Assembly: GCF_000828085.3 (NCBI RefSeq)
Contig: NZ_JXCA02000022.1
Location: forward strand, 69,192-118,690
Direction: 5' to 3'
Source: Scytonema tolypothrichoides VB-61278
Lineage (GTDB): Bacteria; Cyanobacteriota; Cyanobacteriia; Cyanobacteriales; Nostocaceae
DNA: 49,499 nucleotides
Below, one piece after another: positions 45,464 through 49,499 of the stretch. The position numbers were made by a program, and so were the translations under genes. How positions within the stretch are numbered: the stretch's first letter is position 1; every line of letters begins with the position of its first letter. A model generated the notes under the pieces. That model did no database searches. It was not told where the DNA came from and saw nothing but the letters and a program-made list of their open reading frames with translations.

Positions 45464-46840
45464 TTATCTCCTTGCCAGCGCACTGTAAAAGTTTTTGGTA
45501 ATGACTTTTGGTTCCGCCAATCGCCTATCAAGTGCCCAACGCGACGCCGGAATTAAAAATCGTTCTGGAATAATTCCTGGATCGTTTCCAGCTGCTAAAC
45601 GCTCCCCTGCTTCCTCAATCATGCGTTGGTGCTGTGGCTTAAATCCCGTTATCTGTGCTAGTGTCTTGTCCCCCAGTTGTTTGTAAGGGGTGTAACAGAT
45701 GGTATCTACCACCAATTTTTTCGCCTTACTGAAAGTTTCTAATAATTCAGAGGGAATGTTGCCAGCACGGGGGTTAGGATAAATACGCTGCCAGATTTGG
45801 CGGTATCTTTCGGCTGTTTCAGGAAATCCCATGCGCCGCAGCAACTCAATGCTGATAAAGACTCGCAAGTAGGGTACAGGATGAGGTGCACCAGAGTGAA
45901 AGTACAGGGTTGCTTGGGGCGATCGCGCCGCAATATCCATTAAAGAGGAAACAATTGCCGGACCACCCAGCAACAAACCGGATAAATCGGCAAAAATTTC
46001 GCTATGCCAATGAGTCCAAGTGGCAGCAAGCACGCGGCTCATTCCCGCTTTTAGCAATCGCATGGCGATCGCACGAGGAATTTCCTGCCGCAAATTTAAA
46101 TCAGTTTGCAAATTATGAGAAACCTCATGCAAAATTGCCCCCAGTGTCCAGGGATTCACCAAACGGTGATAAGGTAGCTGAATCAAGGGGAAGGGATTAA
46201 TTTGCTGTCCCAGTTTCGACAGAGGAATACCGCGCCGGAATGTCGCTGGAGAAAAGCCAGTTTTCATGTACGAAAACGGCGCGGGTGCTGGAATTGACCT
46301 GGCTATCCCCAAGCCCATGTAGATATCTTGGTAGCAATCTAAGGCAATGCGATCGCAACCTAACAACCAGTTGCCAAATTTGGTTTGTCTTTGTCCAAAC
46401 AACTCGAAATAAAAATCCCAAATTTGCTCGATAGCGCGCACCCGTTCGTGAGCTCCGTCTTTGCGACTCATCAGCTGTTGCAGATGGTCAGTATCTGGCG
46501 CTTTGATAGCAGCTTCAGCAGTTTGACCAACTAGCCTTGACATTTCTATCAACTGGACTCTGAGCGAACTTATCAGTTGATTCACCGCATCAATGTGGGC
46601 GTCCGAAGGGCTAGCAGGATCTGTACCAAATTCATCGTGACGAAAGGGACGCAAAGCAGCTGCGTGTCTAGTAACATTCAGCGCCTGTACCCTCAGCCAA
46701 GATTTGAAATTGGGTAGTGATGATTCACCAGCCGTGCTATAGCTATCCTCCAAACCACTGAAACCGTTTAACTGCTCAGTCTCTTCTTCGACGCTTAATG
46801 ATGTTAGTGTTTCCAATAGTCCGTTCATATTCTTTCCCAT
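45464..46840 (-). CDS. HExxH zincin-like protein in acidic-repeat operon
   Basis: 458 residues. A single HEVSH (His238-His242) within LGAILHEVSHNLQTDL and a likely third ligand Glu281 in WHSEIFADLSGLLLGG give the HExxH...E pattern of gluzincin-type metalloproteases. Up to about 200 the protein is helical, with no signal peptide; residues 30-45 are acidic. The C-terminal 150 residues (RMGFPETAERYRQIWQRIYP, ITGFKPQHQRMIEEAGERL) have no known family. It lies 36 bp after the second acidic-repeat gene and one base before the next. Protease activity is inferred from the motif; processing of the acidic-repeat proteins is a testable idea. Confidence 0.75.
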   Translation of the reverse strand: MGKNMNGLLETLTSLSVEEETEQLNGFSGLEDSYSTAGESSLPNFKSWLRVQALNVTRHAAALRPFRHDEFGTDPASPSDAHIDAVNQLISSLRVQLIEMSRLVGQTAEAAIKAPDTDHLQQLMSRKDGAHERVRAIEQIWDFYFELFGQRQTKFGNWLLGCDRIALDCYQDIYMGLGIARSIPAPAPFSYMKTGFSPATFRRGIPLSKLGQQINPFPLIQLPYHRLVNPWTLGAILHEVSHNLQTDLNLRQEIPRAIAMRLLKAGMSRVLAATWTHWHSEIFADLSGLLLGGPAIVSSLMDIAARSPQATLYFHSGAPHPVPYLRVFISIELLRRMGFPETAERYRQIWQRIYPNPRAGNIPSELLETFSKAKKLVVDTICYTPYKQLGDKTLAQITGFKPQHQRMIEEAGERLAAGNDPGIIPERFLIPASRWALDRRLAEPKVITKNFYSALARR

Positions 46841-46876
46841 CCCAATTGCAACAGCCAGAATTACCCATGAGCGTTT

Positions 46877-47623
46877 CTAGGGACGACACTTTCCATTTGT
46901 CTTTGACATGAGCTTATGTTGGGCTCGATGGGATTTCTTCATCACCTGGGCGACTTTCTTGGGATTATTTAAAACTTTAGCTGTATGACCAGCCAAAGCT
47001 CTTAAAGCAGTTGTTTTTGAAAGTGGTTTGCCTTGTGCAACTTGATTGGCTAAAGTTCCCACTGTTCCTTTCAAAATTTGTGGTACGGTTTGCAACAGTT
47101 GGCGTGTTTTTGGGTTTTTGTGCAGAGTTTGACCCACCTTGGCGACTCCTTGAATCAAGGATGGAGTGACACTTGTCACCGCTTTTGCAGCTTGTGGAAT
47201 TAATCTGGCTGCGAGTGGTATTAATGCACCTAAAAAAGCTTCTGCTTCCGCTTCACTTTCGCTGTGAGCTGCTTTGTATGCAAGATTTTCCATGACGACT
47301 TCATACTCAGTCATTGGGGCAGATTCAAACTCAGACTCATATTCGTATTCACCTTCCCCTAGTCCCAGTGCACCACCTAAACCCTGTAGTAAGTCGCCGA
47401 TAAATGGATCTCCCTCGTATTCGCCTTCATACTCAAATTCAAATTCTCGCTGGCGTCTTCTACGACCACCTCCAATCAATCTACCAATTGCTTTCACTGC
47501 CATTGGCGCTACACTTGAAAGTAACGGAGCTAACAGAGGGAAAAATTCTTCACTTTCGTACTCGTTGGCGAATTCACACTCGTATTCGCGGTCATGTCCA
47601 GTTTCTAGTTCGTATTCAAACAT
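46877..47623 (-). CDS. Acidic-aromatic repeat protein, paralog 2
   Basis: 248 residues. The order of segments is: acidic-aromatic 2-27 (FEYELETG, EYECEFANEYESEEF), hydrophobic/cationic 28-59 (LLAPLLSSVAPMAVKAIGRL, then GGGRRRRQR), acidic-aromatic 60-72 (EFEFEYEGEYEG), Gly-rich 73-90, acidic-aromatic 91-109, and from 121 SESEAEAEAFLGALIPLAARL into a basic C-terminal domain with KNPKTRQLLQTVPQIL and LANQVAQGKPLSKTTALRAL. The C-terminal 130 residues are clearly related to those of the upstream gene, so the two are tandem paralogs. No signal peptide. I have seen similar unnamed proteins in cyanobacteria and soil bacteria; no function is known to me. Confidence 0.85.
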   Translation of the reverse strand: MFEYELETGHDREYECEFANEYESEEFFPLLAPLLSSVAPMAVKAIGRLIGGGRRRRQREFEFEYEGEYEGDPFIGDLLQGLGGALGLGEGEYEYESEFESAPMTEYEVVMENLAYKAAHSESEAEAEAFLGALIPLAARLIPQAAKAVTSVTPSLIQGVAKVGQTLHKNPKTRQLLQTVPQILKGTVGTLANQVAQGKPLSKTTALRALAGHTAKVLNNPKKVAQVMKKSHRAQHKLMSKTNGKCRP

Positions 47624-47671
47624 TTTTTGACCTCTTTTTTATTTGTGTGTTTGCAACTGCAACCCAAACTG

Positions 47672-48505
47672 TTAGAACTCATAAACTGGTTCTCTTCTTT
47701 TCCGGGGTGCTGGTTTGGCGACTTTACTAGCAGCCTGAGACGAACGCACTAAGGTTTTGGCACAAGTTATAGGATTGCCAAGGACTTTACGTGTTTCATT
47801 CGCCATAACACGAGCAGCGGTTTTAGAACTGATGGGTTTTCCTTGGGCTGCCTGTCGTGCTAAGGTATTGCTCGCTCTAGCAACAATGGTGGGTACTGTT
47901 TTCACCAAAGGACGGGTGCTGGGAGATTTGCGTAAAGTACGTGTGAGTGTGGCAGCACCTTTAACCAGCTTCGGGGAAATTAGCCGTATTGAGGCAGATT
48001 TGATGGGGATAATTCTGGCTGTGAAAGCACCAGTGTAAGCTTCTGCTTCTGCTTCACTCTGTACTTGGCTTGCCATAGCTGCAAGAACTTCTGCTAAAGC
48101 TTCTGGCTGTGGTACTGCTTCGTTTTCGTACTCGCTCTCAAATTCACTGGTTAATTCATACTCACTTTCAAATTCGTACTCGAATTCCCCTTCACGCGCC
48201 AACTGACCTGCAATTGTACCTAGCGCTCCACCAACAGCTGGTCCACCTATGGCTGTACCCACAGCGCGAGCAGCAATTGGTGCGATCTTTTTGAGTACGG
48301 GGGCTAATTTTCTGGCAATTCCCCGTATTTTCTTAAAGAAAGCTTCGCTCTCATACTCACTTTCGTACTCACCTTCACCTTCACCAAGACCCCCAAGAAA
48401 TTCTTCGCCTTCGTACTCACCTTCGTATTCGTTCTGAAGTTCATCCTCGAATTCGTTCTCAAATTCACTCTCGAATTCGTGCTGCATGGTTTCTCCGTCC
48501 AACAT
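47672..48505 (-). CDS. Acidic-aromatic repeat protein, paralog 1
   Basis: 277 residues with AAGGAG before ATG 48505. Segments: acidic-aromatic 9-56 (EFESEFENEFEDE ... EGEYESEYESE), cationic amphipathic helix 57-81 (FFKKIRGIARKLAPVLKKIA), Gly/Ala-rich stretch 82-103 with GxxxG-type spacing (GTAIGGPAVGGALGTIAG), acidic-aromatic 105-130, Ala/Glu linker with SEAEAEA (150-156), then a basic domain 161-277 with RKSPSTRPLVKTVPTIV and LARQAAQGKPISSKTA, ending in VYEF. Opposite charges alternate along the chain. First gene of the operon, divergent from the LuxR-type gene. The alternating Glu-aromatic pattern could form beta strands; that is inference. Confidence 0.85.
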   Translation of the reverse strand: MLDGETMQHEFESEFENEFEDELQNEYEGEYEGEEFLGGLGEGEGEYESEYESEAFFKKIRGIARKLAPVLKKIAPIAARAVGTAIGGPAVGGALGTIAGQLAREGEFEYEFESEYELTSEFESEYENEAVPQPEALAEVLAAMASQVQSEAEAEAYTGAFTARIIPIKSASIRLISPKLVKGAATLTRTLRKSPSTRPLVKTVPTIVARASNTLARQAAQGKPISSKTAARVMANETRKVLGNPITCAKTLVRSSQAASKVAKPAPRKRREPVYEF

Positions 48506-48812
48506 TTCGTGACTCCTTGGATGGGAATGCTTACAGCATCTAGGTATAACCGCTATTACAACTTTGTCACCAGTCGCTTTTTCTTAGGAAACACAACTTT
48601 GGTAGCTCAATTGAATGTAACTCGTTTAAGCTACATATATTTTTCTATTAAACTAATAGTACCCATTAGGGTGATTGCATAAACTATTAGAAATAGTTGT
48701 AATTTATTTATCAATTTAAGAAGATTTATGTATTGATTGCGTAAAATTTGCTTAATTCTTTGAATTAATTATTTAAATCAATTTTGAGTCAACTTAAGGA
48801 TGAATACAAGCA
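48506..48812. promoter_or_regulatory. Divergent intergenic region between acidic-repeat operon and LuxR-type gene
   Basis: 307 bp, AT-rich, holding both promoters. No clear inverted repeat or consensus box was identified. The head-to-head layout suggests the LuxR-type protein controls the operon. Confidence 0.4.
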
Positions 48813-49238
48813 ATGAAGACCTCAAAAAGCAACAAGCCGATTACTGCATACAATAATCAATTGGTGCTGTCGTCTGAGAAAGAGGCTCTATTGGAGGTTT
48901 TGGTCAAACAAGTTGCTACCTCTGCTCCCTATAAGGTTTTTAAACTGACTGAACAGATGATAAATGAAGTTATTTTTGAATCTGATATAGATGGTGTACG
49001 TTACTACGTGGTACGCTCTACACCTAAATCTCAAGAAAAAATTAGTCTCAGTCCCCGTGAACAAGCGATCGCTAAATTAGTTGCACAGGGTCTTCCTAAC
49101 AAATCGATTGGTATTAATCTTGACATTAGTCCTTGGACAGTCGCCACACACCTGCGCCGTATTTTTGTCAAGCTAGGGGTCACTTCTAGAACCGCTATGA
49201 TTGCTCGTGTTTTCAAAGAAAATCTCCTAAAAGAGTAA
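48813..49238 (+). CDS. LuxR-type HTH regulator without receiver domain
   Basis: 141 residues. The C-terminal half (about 76-138) is a LuxR/NarL HTH: LSPREQAIAKLVAQGLPNKSIGINLDISPWTVATHLRRIFVKL. The N-terminal 75 residues (EKEALLEVLVKQVATSAPYKVFKLTEQ, GVRYYVVRSTP) lack the phospho-acceptor Asp of a receiver and match no sensor domain I know. It starts 307 bp from the acidic-repeat operon, in the opposite direction, and is the natural candidate regulator. Activating signal unknown. Confidence 0.88.
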   Translation: MKTSKSNKPITAYNNQLVLSSEKEALLEVLVKQVATSAPYKVFKLTEQMINEVIFESDIDGVRYYVVRSTPKSQEKISLSPREQAIAKLVAQGLPNKSIGINLDISPWTVATHLRRIFVKLGVTSRTAMIARVFKENLLKE

Positions 49239-49384
49239 ACAGTGATACTAGTATCTTTTATGTTTGCAACATATCCGCTCCCCTGACCCCTAAGCAAGAG
49301 GGTTGGGGGGATGTCCATAGCAAACATTTAGCGAAAAAGTCTCGGAAATAAGGTGGTTAGAGTTCTTTGCTTGGGTTGGAGGCT

Positions 49385-49413
49385 TTGACACTCTCCGGGC
49401 TAAAGCCACGGAG
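49385..49413 (-). mobile_element. Candidate IS200/IS605-type right-end hairpin
   Basis: On the minus strand the segment reads as a CTCCG stem with inner GGCT/AGCC hairpin and closes in GAGTGTCAA. CTCCG (49393-49397) pairs with CGGAG (49409-49413); GGCT (49398-49401) pairs with AGCC (49404-49407). This CTCCG...CGGAGAGTGTCAA form follows tnpB genes in many cyanobacterial IS605-type elements. The gene itself would lie to the right, beyond the window. All three minus-strand frames have a stop within the last 20 bases, so only the element end is inside. Confidence 0.45.
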
Positions 49414-49499
49414 ATTCTCCCATCTAGCCCAATCCCCCGTGGAACTGTATTCATGGAGTTGCCCCCTACCGTTTCTGGAACTACCTCACGGTAGTGTTA

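Noticed and set aside
47274-48437. Ser/Tyr/Pro-rich open frames on the plus strand (e.g. 47274-47630, 48249-48437)
   Set aside because: They are the antisense of the Glu/Phe/Tyr-rich tracts: GAA/TTC codons give stop-free complementary strands. They have no ribosome sites.

Overview
The window comes from a filamentous, probably heterocyst-forming cyanobacterium. Evidence: complete psbE-psbF-psbL-psbJ with rubA and ycf48, an ndhC-ndhK-ndhJ operon, a Crr6-type NDH-1 maturation factor, an Anabaena-type groESL control region (K-box plus CIRCE), about nineteen copies by eye of the HIP1 octamer GCGATCGC (about one expected by chance), and many short interspersed repeats of the kind that fill Nostocales genomes. 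No tRNA, rRNA or CRISPR array was found.

Layout. 1-4.2 kb: 3' part of an RlmD-type rRNA methyltransferase, an RsbW-like ATP-binding protein, small conserved proteins, a repeat-broken lipoprotein remnant and asnS. 4.2-9.5 kb: HD hydrolase, GNAT acetyltransferase, NhaC antiporter facing a LysR regulator, a NIL-domain protein and a NarL-type response regulator. 10.4-12.6 kb: groES-groEL. 13-15.3 kb (minus strand): rubA-ycf48-psbEFLJ, cytochrome b559 with its assembly factors. 15.6-17.2 kb: ndhCKJ. 17.7-22.9 kb: Rpn/DUF2887-type protein, small helical protein, PsiE-family protein, TPR protein and an EF-G-like GTPase. 23-29.4 kb: a repeat-rich gap, a GH31 glucosidase, a C-terminal processing protease and ispG. 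29.6-39 kb: an APH-fold kinase gene with an in-frame stop, an HNH nuclease with a small partner, isochorismatase-like hydrolase, LysM-M23 peptidase, HtrA protease, scpB, a decayed ispD, and a heptosyltransferase-HAD phosphatase pair.

The most unusual part is 41.2-49.2 kb: a minus-strand, operon-like run of six genes ending next to crr6. It starts with two paralogous proteins that alternate acidic-aromatic (Glu-Phe/Tyr) tracts with cationic or hydrophobic segments. A zincin-like HExxH protein, a large protein with an N-terminal beta-sandwich-like domain, a 374-residue protein of unknown family, and a gene split by an in-frame amber codon follow. A short LuxR-type regulator is divergent from it. 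I know of no described function for this set and treat it as the best candidate for an undescribed system.

Several genes are visibly broken: ispD (two stops, two frameshifts), the APH-fold kinase (TGA), the operon's last gene (TAG) and a lipoprotein with a repeat inside. This suggests active gene decay or, less likely, clustered assembly errors. The right edge carries a candidate IS200/IS605-type right-end hairpin.
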